Source: Pseudonocardia sp. CNS-139
Lineage (GTDB): Bacteria > Actinomycetota > Actinomycetes > Mycobacteriales > Pseudonocardiaceae
Reading direction: 5' to 3'
NCBI GenBank assembly: GCA_001942415.1
Contig: MKJX01000133.1
Span: forward strand, 24,873-88,872
DNA: 64,000 nt
Position 1 is the stretch's first letter; each line of letters begins with the position of its first letter. The position numbers were made by a program, and so were the translations under genes. The notes under the pieces were generated by a model, which saw only the letters and a program-made list of their open reading frames with translations, had not been told where the DNA came from and searched no databases. Shown here in pieces: positions 49,603 through 58,124 of the stretch.

Positions 49603-50018
49603 TCACTCGGCTGCGGTTCTGCGTCGGTCGGACCGGCGGCCGCTGGAGTCGGGGGCGTTACCGGTACCCATGACGTACGAGAGCACCAGGTGGTTCCAGC
49701 TGCAGGTCCGGCAGACCTCCACCACGTACACGGAGAAGTCGGGGTGCGTGTTCGCCAGCAGCTCGATCTCCTCGGGCTTGCGCGCCGATCCCGCAGCGTG
49801 CTTCAGATCGTCGCCGAAGATCCAGGAGACCTGGGTGAGCCGCTCCTTGCGGCAGACCGGGCACGCGCGTCGGTGGGCTCTCCGTGGAACCGCGCCGCCC
49901 GCAGGAGGTAGGGGCTGGCGTCGCAGACCTCGGCCACCCCGACCCGGCCGGCGTGGACGTCCGCGAGCAGCGCACGGCGCTGCAACGCGTAGTCGACGAC
50001 CTGCCGCTGGATGCGCAC
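49603..50018 (-). CDS. DUF5318 zinc-ribbon protein
   Basis: Protein of about 138 residues. The N-terminal helix RIQRQVVDYALQRRALLADV, the segment GRVGVAEVCDASPYLLRAAR and, after a frame break near 49880, CPVCRKERLTQVSWIFGDDL are family-typical. VYVVEVCRTCSWNHLVLSYV follows, giving two CxxC pairs for zinc. The tail NAPDSSGRRSDRRRTAAE is extra. GTG 50018 is the start. It lies upstream of ponA on the same strand, as does Rv0049 in M. tuberculosis, so it is probably co-transcribed. Function unknown. Confidence 0.8.
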
Positions 50019-50145
50019 CCGGTCAGGGTACGCGGACTGTCACCCCCGGCATCCACAACTCCGGCACACCAACTCGATCAGACGTCGATCGTGGCGACCG
50101 GCGGCACCCCGGACGTGACGGGCGTCTCGACGCAACGAGCAGATG

Positions 50146-50162
50146 TATCGCTTCGATATAAT
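50146..50162 (+). promoter_or_regulatory. padR promoter with overlapping operator palindrome
   Basis: TATAAT at 50157-50162 is a perfect -10 box, rare in this GC-rich DNA. It overlaps the inverted repeat TATCG-CTT-CGATA at 50146-50158. The padR GTG lies 46 bp further, preceded by GGGGAGG. Binding of PadR to this palindrome would block the promoter, so autoregulation of padR-ino1 is likely. Confidence 0.6.
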
Positions 50163-50207
50163 CGCGAACTCCATCGGGGTGACGGAAGGGCGCAGGGGAG
50201 GTCGGCC

Positions 50208-50849
50208 GTGTTGGAGCTCGCGATACTCGGTCTGCTCCAGGAGGCCCCCGTCCACGGGTACGAGCTGCGCAAACAGCTCGGCCTGCGGCTCGGCGGGTTC
50301 CGGGTCTTCTCCTACGGCTCGCTCTACCCGGCGCTGCGCCGGCTGACGCGCGCCGGCCTGATCGTCGAGGACCCCGAACAGCACGGCGCCGAGCCGGGCA
50401 CGTGGCCGCGCCGCAGCCGGCGCGTCTACCGGATCACCCACGAGGGCAAGGAGCGCCTCTCCGAGCTGCTGTCCGAGGCCGGTCCGCAGGCCTGGGACGA
50501 CGAGGGCTTCGGCGTCCACATGGCCTTCTTCTCCCGCACGCCCGCCGAGGTGCGGATGCGGATCCTCGAGGGCCGCCGGCGCGCGGTGGAGGAGCGGCGC
50601 GAAGGGCTGCGGTCGGCGCTCGGCCGGGCCGGCGAGCAGATCGACCGCTACACGAAGCAGCTCCACCAGCTCGGGCTCGACACCTGCGAGCGCGAGGTGC
50701 GCTGGCTCAACGAGCTGATCGCCACGGAACAAGCCGCGGCGCAGGACGGTCCTTCAGGACACGGTGCTAGTTCAGGACACGGTGCTTCCGGCCACAGCAG
50801 ACCCCCGCACGGCTCGGCCGGGCACAACGATGCAGAGACAGGAACATGA
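50208..50849 (+). CDS. PadR-family transcriptional regulator
   Basis: Regulator of 213 residues. The winged helix is [20 protein letters not shown], then [36 protein letters not shown] and [17 protein letters not shown]-terminal helical dimerisation domain follows ([20 protein letters not shown]). The final 35 residues are Gly/His/Ser-rich and contain a duplicated SGHGAS. GTG 50208 has GGGGAGG 6 nt upstream. It lies 13 bp before ino1, the conserved neighbour in actinobacteria (Rv0047c-Rv0046c in M. tuberculosis). Confidence 0.92.
   Translation: MLELAILGLLQEAPVHGYELRKQLGLRLGGFRVFSYGSLYPALRRLTRAGLIVEDPEQHGAEPGTWPRRSRRVYRITHEGKERLSELLSEAGPQAWDDEGFGVHMAFFSRTPAEVRMRILEGRRRAVEERREGLRSALGRAGEQIDRYTKQLHQLGLDTCEREVRWLNELIATEQAAAQDGPSGHGASSGHGASGHSRPPHGSAGHNDAETGT
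50753..50788 (+). repeat. 18-bp in-frame tandem duplication in padR
   Basis: TTCAGGACACGGTGCT occurs at 50753-50768 and 50771-50786, an 18-bp period that duplicates SGHGAS in the C-terminal tail of PadR without changing the frame. A nearby third SGH suggests an unstable low-complexity tail. Confidence 0.8.
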
Positions 50850-50862
50850 GGAGGAGCCGACC

Positions 50863-51941
50863 ATGAGTCAGGTCCGTGTCGCGGTCGTCGGCGTCGGGAA
50901 CTGCGCGTCGTCGCTCGTTCAGGGCGTGCAGTACTACGCGGACGCCGACCCGGCCTCGCGCGTCCCGGGGCTGATGCACGTCGACTTCGGTGGCTACCAC
51001 GTCCGCGACGTGACGTTCGTCGCTGCGTTCGACGTCGACGCGAAGAGGTCGGTCGCGACCTCTCCGAGGCGATCTTCGCCAGCGAGAACAACACCATCAA
51101 GATCGCCGACGTCCCGCCGCTGAACGTGCCGGTGCTGCGCGGCCACACGCTCGACGGGCTCGGCCGGTTCTACCGCGAGACCATCACCGAGTCGGACGAG
51201 AAGCCCGTCGACGTCGCGCAGGTGCTGCGCGACACCCGGGCCGACGTGCTCGTGGCGTACCTCCCGGTCGGCAGCGAGGAGGCCGACAAGTTCTACGCAC
51301 AGGCCGCGCTCGACGCCGGGGTCGCCTTCGTCAACGCGCTGCCGGTGTTCATCGCGTCCGACCCGGTGTGGGCGGAGAAGTTCCGCGCGGCCGGCGTGCC
51401 GATCGTCGGCGACGACATCAAGAGCCAGGTCGGCGCCACGATCACGCACCGCGTGCTGGCCCGGCTGTTCGAGGACCGCGGCGTGCAGCTCGACCGCACG
51501 ATGCAGCTCAACGTGGGCGGGAACATGGACTTCCTGAACATGAAGGAGCTGGACCGGCTGGAGTCCAAGAAGGTCTCCAAGACGCAGTCGGTCACCTCGC
51601 AGGTGGACCGCGACCTCGGGCGCGACAACGTCCACATCGGGCCGTCCGACTACGTCGCCTGGCTCGACGACCGCAAGTGGGCCTACGTCCGGCTGGAGGG
51701 GCGCGCGTTCGGCGACGTGCCGCTCAACCTGGAGTACAAGCTCGAGGTCTGGGACTCGCCCAACTCGGCGGGGATCATCATCGATGCCGTGCGCGCCGCG
51801 AAGCTGGCCAAGGACCGCGGCATCGGCGGGCCGATCATCTCGGCCTCCAGCTACTTCATGAAGTCCCCGCCCGAGCAGTACAGCGACGACGTCGCCCGCC
51901 AGGCGGTGGAGGAGTTCATCCGGGGCGAGCGGGACCGCTGA
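50863..51941 (+). CDS. ino1: Inositol-1-phosphate synthase
   Basis: NAD-dependent enzyme that converts glucose 6-phosphate to 1L-myo-inositol 1-phosphate, feeding phosphatidylinositol, mycothiol and related metabolites. The length is about 359 residues. [20 protein letters not shown] is the NAD-binding motif. After a one-base loss near 51050 the sequence goes on [16 protein letters not shown] and then [40 protein letters not shown] and [20 protein letters not shown] are the catalytic lysine and asparagine regions. ATG 50863 follows a GGAGG. It is co-transcribed with padR and ends before a strong terminator. Confidence 0.96.
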
Positions 51942-51956
51942 CCCCGGTCCCCGTCC

Positions 51957-52003
51957 CAGCAGAAGACCCCGGCCGCGCGAGTAGCGACCGGGGTCTTCTG
52001 CTG
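51957..52003. terminator. Strong terminator after ino1
   Basis: CAGCAGAAGACCCCGG pairs perfectly with CCGGGGTCTTCTGCTG (16 bp) around a 15-nt loop. It lies 15 bp past the ino1 stop. The TTCTGCT arm ends recur in the leuS leader hairpin. Confidence 0.92.
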
Positions 52004-52515
52004 TACGTGAGCATGTCGGTACCGTTCGCGACGGCGCCGGCCGCGCGTTTCACTTCGGATCCGCAACCTTTTCCGAGGTTTCCTTTCCTTCCGCTCTGGA
52101 ACCGATCTCACTCGTTCGTCGCAATCACGAGACCATCACGGTGGAGATGATCGCGCAGGTCACCCGGTGTGGCCAGCATGCTCGTGTCGATCACACCGCA
52201 CTCCGTGACACATTACGGAGATCGGGCGTACGTTGTCGTGATTGTCATCACCGCGCGCAGCGATACGCATTGAGACTTTCGTCATGCGCGACGAGTAAAT
52301 GTGTTCGTAATGTGGATGGCGGCCCCGCGACATCGTCGCTCAACCGGAGCGCCGGGTGCGGGGTCGCCGCCGGGTGGACGGGGGGTGGCACGTGCCGGGT
52401 ACGTCGTAGGACGGCGTAGTGAGGACGTGCACCGTCGCCTTCCCGTCGGTGTCCGCAGGCTCCCCCCTTATCTGCGGCCCGGTCCGGCGGTGCTACGCCC
52501 GAGGACCCCGAACTC
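52004..52515. other. Intergenic region, 512 bp, upstream of NlpC/P60 gene
   Basis: No convincing ORF. The part 52090-52320 is AT-richer and has promoter-like sequence (CATTACGG, TTCGTAATGTGG). The part 52330-52510 is GC-rich with runs of G and could fold in the mRNA. NlpC/P60 and rpf genes in actinobacteria often have a c-di-AMP riboswitch here, but I could not fit its conserved sequence. Confidence 0.4.
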
Positions 52516-53036
52516 GTGTCCAAAAATCGCTCCCCCCTGTTCACGCGTGCCGCCACCCGTCTCGGCGTGGTGGCCGGCACCACCGCGGCCGCCGCTCTCC
52601 TCGGCGTCCTGCCGGCCACGCCGGCCACGGCCGCGCCCGTCGCGCCTGCGCCGGCGGCCGTCGTCGCGCCCGCCGGAGCGGTTGCACCCGCGGCCGCCAG
52701 GGCGTCCGCGCTCGCCAATGCGATGAGCAAGCTCGGCTCCCCGTACAAGTGGGGTGCCACCGGCCCGAACGCGTTCGACTGCTCGGGCCTGGTGAGCTGG
52801 GCGTCAAGAAGGCGGGCATCTCGCTGCCGCGCACCAGCCGGGCGCAGTCCCAGGTGGGCACGCCGGTGGCGAAGGGCGACCTGCAGCCCGGTGACCTGGT
52901 GTTCTTCTACCGCCCGGTCAGCCACGTCGGCATCTACATCGGCGGCGGCAAGGTCGTGCACGCCAGCAACCGCAAGGACCCCGTGAAGGTCTCCGACCTC
53001 AGCCGGATGTCGTTCACGTCGGCCCGACGGGTCTGA
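52516..53036 (+). CDS. Secreted NlpC/P60 peptidoglycan endopeptidase
   Basis: Cell-wall hydrolase of about 173 residues, probably cleaving peptide stems. A signal peptide runs SRSPL-type basic start, then a hydrophobic core (LGVVAGTTAAAALLGVLPAT) and an Ala-rich cleavage zone near residue 40. The C40 domain has SKLGSPYKWGATGPNAFDCS (catalytic Cys near 88), then after a frame break near 52800 KKAGISLPRTSRAQSQVGTP. GDLVFFYRPVSHVGIYIGGG carries the catalytic His near 135. GTG 52516 is the start. There are no LysM or SH3 domains, so it is a minimal form. Confidence 0.88.
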
Positions 53037-53062
53037 CACACCCCAGGACCCTTGGGGGGTCG

Positions 53063-53090
53063 CCCGTCCCCGGCGCACGCCGGGGACGGG
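53063..53090. terminator. Hairpin terminator after NlpC/P60 gene
   Basis: CCCGTCCCCGGCG and CGCCGGGGACGGG are perfectly complementary (13 bp) with almost no spacer, so the loop must open to about four bases. It lies 27 bp past the stop. Confidence 0.85.
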
Positions 53091-53168
53091 TGGGTGCGAG
53101 GCCCGGGCGTTGCTCCCCGGCGCCCGGGCCGCCCCGTCACGACGGGCGGCCGGCCCATCTCGTCCGTG

Positions 53169-53174
53169 TAGCGT
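53169..53174 (+). promoter_or_regulatory. TANNNT -10 element (TAGCGT), leaderless start of SDR
   Basis: TAGCGT ends 7 nt before GTG 53182, with no Shine-Dalgarno sequence, as at several other genes of this window. Confidence 0.5.
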
Positions 53175-53181
53175 CCACTGC

Positions 53182-53874
53182 GTGCCGGACCTGCGCCCTC
53201 TCGCCCTGGTCACCGGGGCGTCCGGGGGCATCGGCGGCGCCGTGGCGCGAGCCCTGGCTCCCGGCTACGACGTCCTGCTCGGCGGCCGCGACGCCGCCGC
53301 GCTGCAGGATCTGGCCACCGACCTCCCCGGCGCCCGGCCGTGGCCGGTCGACCTGACCGACACCACCGCGCTCGCCGAGGCGGCGGCCGGGATCATGCGG
53401 CTCGACGTGCTCGTCCACTCCGCGGGCGTCGGGCTCTTCGGCACCGTCGCGGAGACCCCGGCCGGCACGTGGCGCCAGCAGTTCGACGTCAACGTCGTCG
53501 CCGTCGCCGAGCTCACCCGCCTGCTCCTCCCGGCCCTGCGCACCGCCGGCGGGCACGTCGTGCTCATCAACTCCGGCGCCGGGCTCAGCGCCCTGCCGGG
53601 CTTCGCGTCGTACTCGGCGAGCAAGTTCGCGCTGCGGGCGTTCGCCGACGCGCTGCGCGAGGAGGAGACGGGCACCGGCGTGCGCGTCACGTCCGTGCAC
53701 CCCGGCCGGACGGCCACCGACATGCAGCGCGGCGTCGCCGCCCGCTTCGGCGAGGACTTCCAGCCGGAGAGGTACCTCCGACCGGAGTCGGTGGCGGGAG
53801 CGGTGCTGCTGGCCGTGACAGCGCCCCCCGACGCGGCCCTGACGGACCTGGTCCTGCGCCCGACAGCGTCCTGA
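53182..53874 (+). CDS. Short-chain dehydrogenase/reductase
   Basis: NAD(P)-dependent oxidoreductase of 230 residues. LALVTGASGGIGGAVARALA holds the TGxxxGxG motif and LDVLVHSAGVGLFGTVAETP the NAG-like segment. VVLINSGAGLSALPGFASYS gives the catalytic Ser and, with ASYSASKFALRAFADALREE, the YxxxK pair. VRVTSVHPGRTATDM follows. It is the type often annotated as a short-chain reductase next to leuS. It is monocistronic, and its end is followed by two palindromes before the leuS stop. The substrate is unknown. No frame breaks. Confidence 0.87.
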   Translation: MPDLRPLALVTGASGGIGGAVARALAPGYDVLLGGRDAAALQDLATDLPGARPWPVDLTDTTALAEAAAGIMRLDVLVHSAGVGLFGTVAETPAGTWRQQFDVNVVAVAELTRLLLPALRTAGGHVVLINSGAGLSALPGFASYSASKFALRAFADALREEETGTGVRVTSVHPGRTATDMQRGVAARFGEDFQPERYLRPESVAGAVLLAVTAPPDAALTDLVLRPTAS

Positions 53875-53890
53875 CTGCCCGCCGCCGGGA

Positions 53891-53955
53891 GCATTGTGGA
53901 GCCACAATGTCGTTCGGTGGCGCCTGAAACCGCATTCTGGCTCCAGAATGCGGTT
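53891..53955. repeat. Two copies of the GCATTNTGGAGCCANAATGC palindrome
   Basis: Copy three at 53891-53910 (GCATTGTGG-AG-CCACAATGT) has 8-bp perfect arms. Copy four at 53928-53955 is a perfect palindrome with 13-bp arms, AACCGCATTCTGG and CCAGAATGCGGTT, around CT. Both lie in the 85-bp gap between the convergent SDR and leuS stops, and the last ends 4 bp from the leuS stop. The internal bases covary between copies (TTGTGG with CCACAA, TTCTGG with CCAGAA), which supports selection for a folded hairpin. Confidence 0.85.
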
Positions 53956-53959
53956 CCAG

Positions 53960-56821
53960 TTACACCACGACGTTGACCAGGCGGCCGGGTACCACGATCA
54001 GCTTGCGGGGTTCCTTGCCCGCCAGCGCCGCGACCACCTTCTCGTCGGCCAGCGCCGCGGCCTGGACGTCGTCGGTGCCGGCGTCGGCCGGCACGGAGAC
54101 CCGCGAGCGGACCTTGCCGTTGACCTGGATCGGGTACTCGACGGTCTCCGCCACCAGGTACCGCTCGTCGGCCACCGGGAACGGGCCGTAGGCCAGCGTG
54201 CCGTCATGGCCGAGGCGGGCCCACAGCTCCTCGGCGACGTGCGGCGTGAGCGGCGCCATCATCAGCACCAGCGGCTCGGCCACCGAGCGCGGCACACCGG
54301 TGCCGCCGTAGACCTTGGTCAGGTGGTTGTTCAGCTCGATCAGCTTGGCCGCGGCGGTGTTGTAGTGCAGGGCGGCGTAGTCGTCGTGCACCCCCGCGAC
54401 GGCCCGGTTCAGCGCGCGCAGCGTGTCGGCGTCCGGCTCCGCGTCGGTGACGCGCACCGCGCCCGTCCGCTCGTCGACCAGGTTGCGCCAGACGCGCTGC
54501 AGGAACCGCTGCGACCCGACGACGTCGCGCGTGGACCAGGGCCGGGAGACGTCCATCGGCCCGGTGGACATCTCGTACAGGCGGAACGTGTCGGCGCCGT
54601 AGCGCTCGCACATCTCGTCGGGCGTCACCACGTTCTTCAGCGACTTGCCCATCTTCCCGTACTCCCGGCGGACGGGCTGCCCGTTCCAGGTGAAGCGGCC
54701 GTCCTCGTCCTCGACGACCTCCTCGGCCTGGACGTACGTGCCGCGCGCGTCGGTGTAGGCGAACGCCTGGATGTAGCCCTGGTTGAACAGCCGCCGGAAC
54801 GGCTCCTCCGAGCTGACGTGGCCCAGGTCGAACAGCACCTTGTGCCAGAACCGCGCGTACAGCAGGTGCAGCACGGCGTGCTCGACGCCGCCGACGTACA
54901 GGTCGACACCGCCCGGGTCGCCCGGCCGCGACTCGTCCCTGCCCAGCCAGTACCGCTCGACCTCGGGGTCGACGAACCGCTCGTGGTTCTCCGGGTCCAG
55001 GTAGCGCAGGTAGTACCAGCACGAGCCGGCCCACTGCGGCATCGTGTTGGTCTCGCGCGCGTGCCCGGCGTCGTAGCGCACCCAGTCGGCGGCGCGCGAG
55101 AGCGGCGGCTCCGGCTCGGTGTCGGCGTCGTCCGGGTCGTAGGTCTTGGGGGAGTAGTCCTCGATCTCCGGCAGCTCGACGGGCAGCTCGCGCTCGGACA
55201 GCGCGACCGGGCCGTCCTCGTCCCACACGATCGGGAAGGGCTCGCCCCAGTAGCGCTGCCGGGAGAACAGCCAGTCGCGCAGCTTGTACTGCACGACCGA
55301 CTCGCCGTGGCCGCGCGCGGCCAGCCAGTCGATGATCGCCCGCTTGGCCTCGGCGACGCCCAGCCCGTTCAGGCTGACCTCGTCGTTGGCCGAGTTGACC
55401 GCCGGGCCCTCGCCCGTGAACGCCTCGCCGTCCCAGCCCTCGGAAGGCTGCACGGTGCGCACGATCGGCAGGCCGAACGAGGTGGCGAAGTCCCAGTCGC
55501 GCTGGTCCTGGGCGGGCACGGCCATGATCGCGCCGGTGCCGTAGCCCATCAGGACGTAGTCCGCGACGAAGACCGGGATCTGCCCGCCGTTGACGGGGTT
55601 GGTGGCGAACGCGCCGGTGAAGACGCCGGTCTTCTCCTTGTTCTCCTGCCGGTCCAGCTCGGACTTGCGGGAGGCGGCCAGCCGGTACTCGGCCACGGCG
55701 CCGGCCGGGGTGGCGGCGCCGCCGGTCCAGCGCTCGTCGACGCCCGCAGGCCACTGCTCGGGCGTGATCGCGTCGACCAGCGGGTGCTCCGGCGCCAGCA
55801 CCATGTACGTGGCGCCGAACAGCGTGTCGGGCCGGGTGGTGAAGACCTCGATCGGCGCGTCCACCCCGACCACCGGGAAGCGGACCTGTGCACCCTCGGA
55901 GCGGCCGATCCAGTTGCGCTGCATCGACTTGACCGAGTCGGGCCAGTCCAGCCGGTCCAGGTCGGCGACCAGCCGGTCGGCGTACGCGGTGATCCGCATC
56001 ATCCACTGCTTCAGGTTGCGGCGGAACACGGGGAAGTTGCCGCGCTCGCTGCGCCCGTCGGCGGTGACCTCCTCGTTGGCCAGCACCGTGCCCAGGCCCG
56101 GGCACCAGTTGACCGGGGCCTCGGAGATGTAGGCGAGGCGGTAGGAGTCGATCACCGCGCGCTGCTCGGCGCCGGTCAGCTCGCACCAGCCGCGCCCGTC
56201 CGGCGTGCGCCGCTTGTCCTGCGCGAACTCCGCCTCCAGCTCGACGACCGGCCGCGCCTTCTGCCGCTTCTCGTCGTACCAGCTGTTGAAGATCTGCAGG
56301 AAGATCCACTGCGTCCAGCGGTAGAACTCGACGTCGGTGGTGGCGACCGAGCGGCGCTCGTCGTGCGCCAGGCCCAGCCGGCGCAGCTGCGCCTTGTACC
56401 GGCCGATGTTCTCCTCGGTGGTCGTGCGCGGGTGCGTGCCGGTCTGCACGGCGTACTGCTCGGCGGGCAGGCCGAACGCGTCGAAGCCCATCGCGTGCAG
56501 CACGGTGCGCCCGTTCATGCGCAGGTAGCGGCCCAGGACGTCGGTGCCGATGAAGCCCAGCGGGTGCCCGACGTGGAGCCCGGCGCCGGACGGGTACGGG
56601 AACATGTCCAGCAGGTAGAACTTCGCGCCGCCCAGCGCCTCGGGGTCGGCCCACGGGCCGGACGGGTTGGGCGTGTGGAAGGTGCCCTCCTGCTCCCAGC
56701 GGTCCTGCCAGCGGCGCTCGATCTCACCGGCCAGCGCCGCCGAGTAGCGGAAGGGCGGCGCGTCCTCGACGCCCTCGGGGGCGTCGGCGCGTCCCGGCGC
56801 TGCGGTCGTGTCCGTGCTCAT
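53960..56821 (-). CDS. leuS: Leucyl-tRNA synthetase
   Basis: Class I aminoacyl-tRNA synthetase of 953 residues that charges tRNA-Leu, with an editing domain. [20 protein letters not shown] contains the HxGH signature near residue 83 and [20 protein letters not shown] the KMSKS signature (as KMGKS) near residue 722. The CP1 editing domain has [20 protein letters not shown] (T-rich region) and [39 protein letters not shown] is the C-terminal domain. The gene is intact, one of the longest unbroken ORFs here. Upstream lies an attenuator-like hairpin. Confidence 0.98.
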   Translation of the reverse strand: MSTDTTAAPGRADAPEGVEDAPPFRYSAALAGEIERRWQDRWEQEGTFHTPNPSGPWADPEALGGAKFYLLDMFPYPSGAGLHVGHPLGFIGTDVLGRYLRMNGRTVLHAMGFDAFGLPAEQYAVQTGTHPRTTTEENIGRYKAQLRRLGLAHDERRSVATTDVEFYRWTQWIFLQIFNSWYDEKRQKARPVVELEAEFAQDKRRTPDGRGWCELTGAEQRAVIDSYRLAYISEAPVNWCPGLGTVLANEEVTADGRSERGNFPVFRRNLKQWMMRITAYADRLVADLDRLDWPDSVKSMQRNWIGRSEGAQVRFPVVGVDAPIEVFTTRPDTLFGATYMVLAPEHPLVDAITPEQWPAGVDERWTGGAATPAGAVAEYRLAASRKSELDRQENKEKTGVFTGAFATNPVNGGQIPVFVADYVLMGYGTGAIMAVPAQDQRDWDFATSFGLPIVRTVQPSEGWDGEAFTGEGPAVNSANDEVSLNGLGVAEAKRAIIDWLAARGHGESVVQYKLRDWLFSRQRYWGEPFPIVWDEDGPVALSERELPVELPEIEDYSPKTYDPDDADTEPEPPLSRAADWVRYDAGHARETNTMPQWAGSCWYYLRYLDPENHERFVDPEVERYWLGRDESRPGDPGGVDLYVGGVEHAVLHLLYARFWHKVLFDLGHVSSEEPFRRLFNQGYIQAFAYTDARGTYVQAEEVVEDEDGRFTWNGQPVRREYGKMGKSLKNVVTPDEMCERYGADTFRLYEMSTGPMDVSRPWSTRDVVGSQRFLQRVWRNLVDERTGAVRVTDAEPDADTLRALNRAVAGVHDDYAALHYNTAAAKLIELNNHLTKVYGGTGVPRSVAEPLVLMMAPLTPHVAEELWARLGHDGTLAYGPFPVADERYLVAETVEYPIQVNGKVRSRVSVPADAGTDDVQAAALADEKVVAALAGKEPRKLIVVPGRLVNVVV

Positions 56822-56863
56822 GTCCCGCTCCTGGGAGAGTTCGTGGTGGCCCGGAAAGCAGAA

Positions 56864-56915
56864 GACCCCTCCGCCGCCATCAGGGCGTGAGGGGTCGGCC
56901 GCGCCCGACGCTCAT
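56864..56915 (-). promoter_or_regulatory. Attenuator-like hairpin and mini-ORF in the leuS leader
   Basis: On the minus strand GAGGGGTC (plus 56864-56871) closes a stem with GACCCCTC (plus 56889-56896), extended by a CGCC/GGCG pair to 12 bp with one bulge. TTCTGCTTT follows directly, so this is an intrinsic terminator lying 43 bp before the leuS ATG. The first arm overlaps a 12-codon reading frame, ATG at 56915 to TGA at 56880, that encodes [11 protein letters not shown] with one Leu codon. An upstream GCCGCGCC/GGCGCGGC pair could be the competing fold. The mini-ORF has no Shine-Dalgarno, so it is the weaker part. Confidence 0.6.
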
Positions 56916-56997
56916 TGCGGCGCGGCCCCGGGAAGAAGTCGACGGGCCACGAACCCAGGGTAACGCCGCTGGCCGGGCACCTGCGATCGGGTTCGCC

Positions 56998-57003
56998 TAC
57001 GCT
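56998..57003 (+). promoter_or_regulatory. TANNNT -10 element (TACGCT), leaderless start
   Basis: TACGCT ends 6 nt before GTG 57010, again without a Shine-Dalgarno sequence. Confidence 0.5.
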
Positions 57004-57009
57004 GAGTGC

Positions 57010-57462
57010 GTGCCGTCGTCCCTCCGGATCGTCCTCGGTTGCCTGCTCGTGCTGGTCGGCGTCGCGCTGATCACGGTCGCCCTGCTGGGAGTGCGCCGGC
57101 GGCTGCCGCGCAACCGCTGGGCCGGCGTGCGCACGGCCGCGTCGCTGCGTTCGGACGCCGCGTTCACCGTCGCCAACCAGGTCGCCGCCGCCCCGCTGGG
57201 CGCCGCCGGCGCGATCGCGGCGGCCGGCGGGCTCGCGCTGCTGGCCGGCGCGGACGGCGCGCTCGCGTGGGCACTGCTGGTCGTCAGCGCGGTGGGCACC
57301 ACGGTGCTCGCCGGCGTCGGCGGGCTGGCCGGCGACCGGGCCGCGGCCGCCGTGCAGCCCGCACCGCTCGGGCCGTCGGCCTGCACCGGCACGTGCGCCG
57401 GGTGCGCGCTCGTGGCCGGCTGCGCGGAGAGCAACGCCGCCAGCCCCGCCGGCTCCGTCTGA
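57010..57462 (+). CDS. SdpI-family membrane protein
   Basis: Protein of 150 residues with three or four membrane segments: VLGCLLVLVGVALITVALLG, APLGAAGAIAAAGGLALLAG and ALLVVSAVGTTVLAGVGGLA. Between TM1 and TM2 it has LPRNRWAGVRTAASLRSDAA, matching the SdpI signature (PNxxxGxRT). In Bacillus SdpI gives immunity to the SdpC toxin, but most homologues have unknown roles. The C-terminus has a Cys cluster (CTGTCAGCALVAGCAE) that is not part of SdpI and might bind metal. It is divergent from leuS and convergent with the YqgE gene. Confidence 0.75.
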   Translation: MPSSLRIVLGCLLVLVGVALITVALLGVRRRLPRNRWAGVRTAASLRSDAAFTVANQVAAAPLGAAGAIAAAGGLALLAGADGALAWALLVVSAVGTTVLAGVGGLAGDRAAAAVQPAPLGPSACTGTCAGCALVAGCAESNAASPAGSV

Positions 57463-57484
57463 CCGGGTCGTCCTGGTTGTCCGG

Positions 57485-58091
57485 CTAGTTCTGCCGGACG
57501 TCCGCGGGGAACGTCGCGAGCAACGAGAGCGGCATGCCCTGGCGGCGCAGCACGTGGCCCACAGCCGGACGTCGTTGCCGTTGAGGACGTCGTCCGGGAG
57601 GGCCGGCACGACGATCCAGTCGCCGCGGTCGATCTCCCCGGCGAGCTGGCCGGGGCTCCACCCGGAGTAACCGGCGAACACCCGCAGCCCGCGCAGCCGC
57701 GGCCCGAGCCGGGACGGGTCGGAGTCGAGGTCGACCAGCGCGACCGGACCCCGCACGGCGACCAGCCCGTCGACACCGGAGGGGTCCTGACCGGTGCGGA
57801 CGGCCGCCAGGCAGAGCGCCGTCTCGCTCTCCACCGGACCGCCCACGAACACCGAGGACGGGTGCGTGGACAGCGGCGCCCACGACGGGAGCACGTCACG
57901 GACCGTGACCTCGCTCGGGCGGTTGAGCACGACGCCGAGACTGCCCGCGCGCGGTGTTCGATCATGTAGATCACCGTGCGGCGGAAGTGCGGATCCAGGA
58001 GCCCGGGGGCCGCCACGAGCAGCGATCCCGGTGCCACGTCGCCGGCCGAAGCGGAACCCACACCGGAGCGGTCGTCCACCACGCGGCCCAT
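57485..58091 (-). CDS. YqgE/AlgH family protein (UPF0301)
   Basis: Protein of about 201 residues. GSLLVAAPGLLDPHFRRTVI, then YMIEH, and after a frame break near 57955 GSLGVVLNRPSEVTVRDVLP are the family signature. GGPVESETALCLAAV, then LRVFAGYSGWSPGQLAGEID and DWIVVPALPDDV follow. A second break near 57565 leads to MPLSLLATFPADVRQN. AlgH/YqgE proteins are of unsettled function, possibly protein glutathionylation or regulation. ATG 58091 is the start. It is divergent from an MFS transporter. Confidence 0.85.
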
Positions 58092-58112
58092 CGTTGCACT
58101 CGCCCGCAGGCG

Positions 58113-58118
58113 TAGCCT
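58113..58118 (+). promoter_or_regulatory. TANNNT -10 element (TAGCCT), leaderless start of MFS gene
   Basis: TAGCCT ends 6 nt before GTG 58125, with no Shine-Dalgarno sequence. Confidence 0.5.
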
Positions 58119-58124
58119 TCGCCC

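Noticed and set aside
52004..52515. c-di-AMP (ydaO-type) riboswitch upstream of the NlpC/P60 gene
   Set aside because: Gene context is typical, but I could not find the conserved riboswitch segments in the 512-bp gap.
53894..56890. 998-codon open frame on the plus strand opposite leuS, and similar long antisense frames (for example 412-2610, 4603-6588, 27612-29654)
   Set aside because: High-GC codon bias opens long frames opposite real genes; their translations are Arg/Gly/Val-rich without any family features, while the other strand encodes clear proteins.
56822..57009. T-box riboswitch for leuS
   Set aside because: The leader is short and lacks a recognisable T-box sequence or specifier stem; a simple attenuator hairpin fits better.
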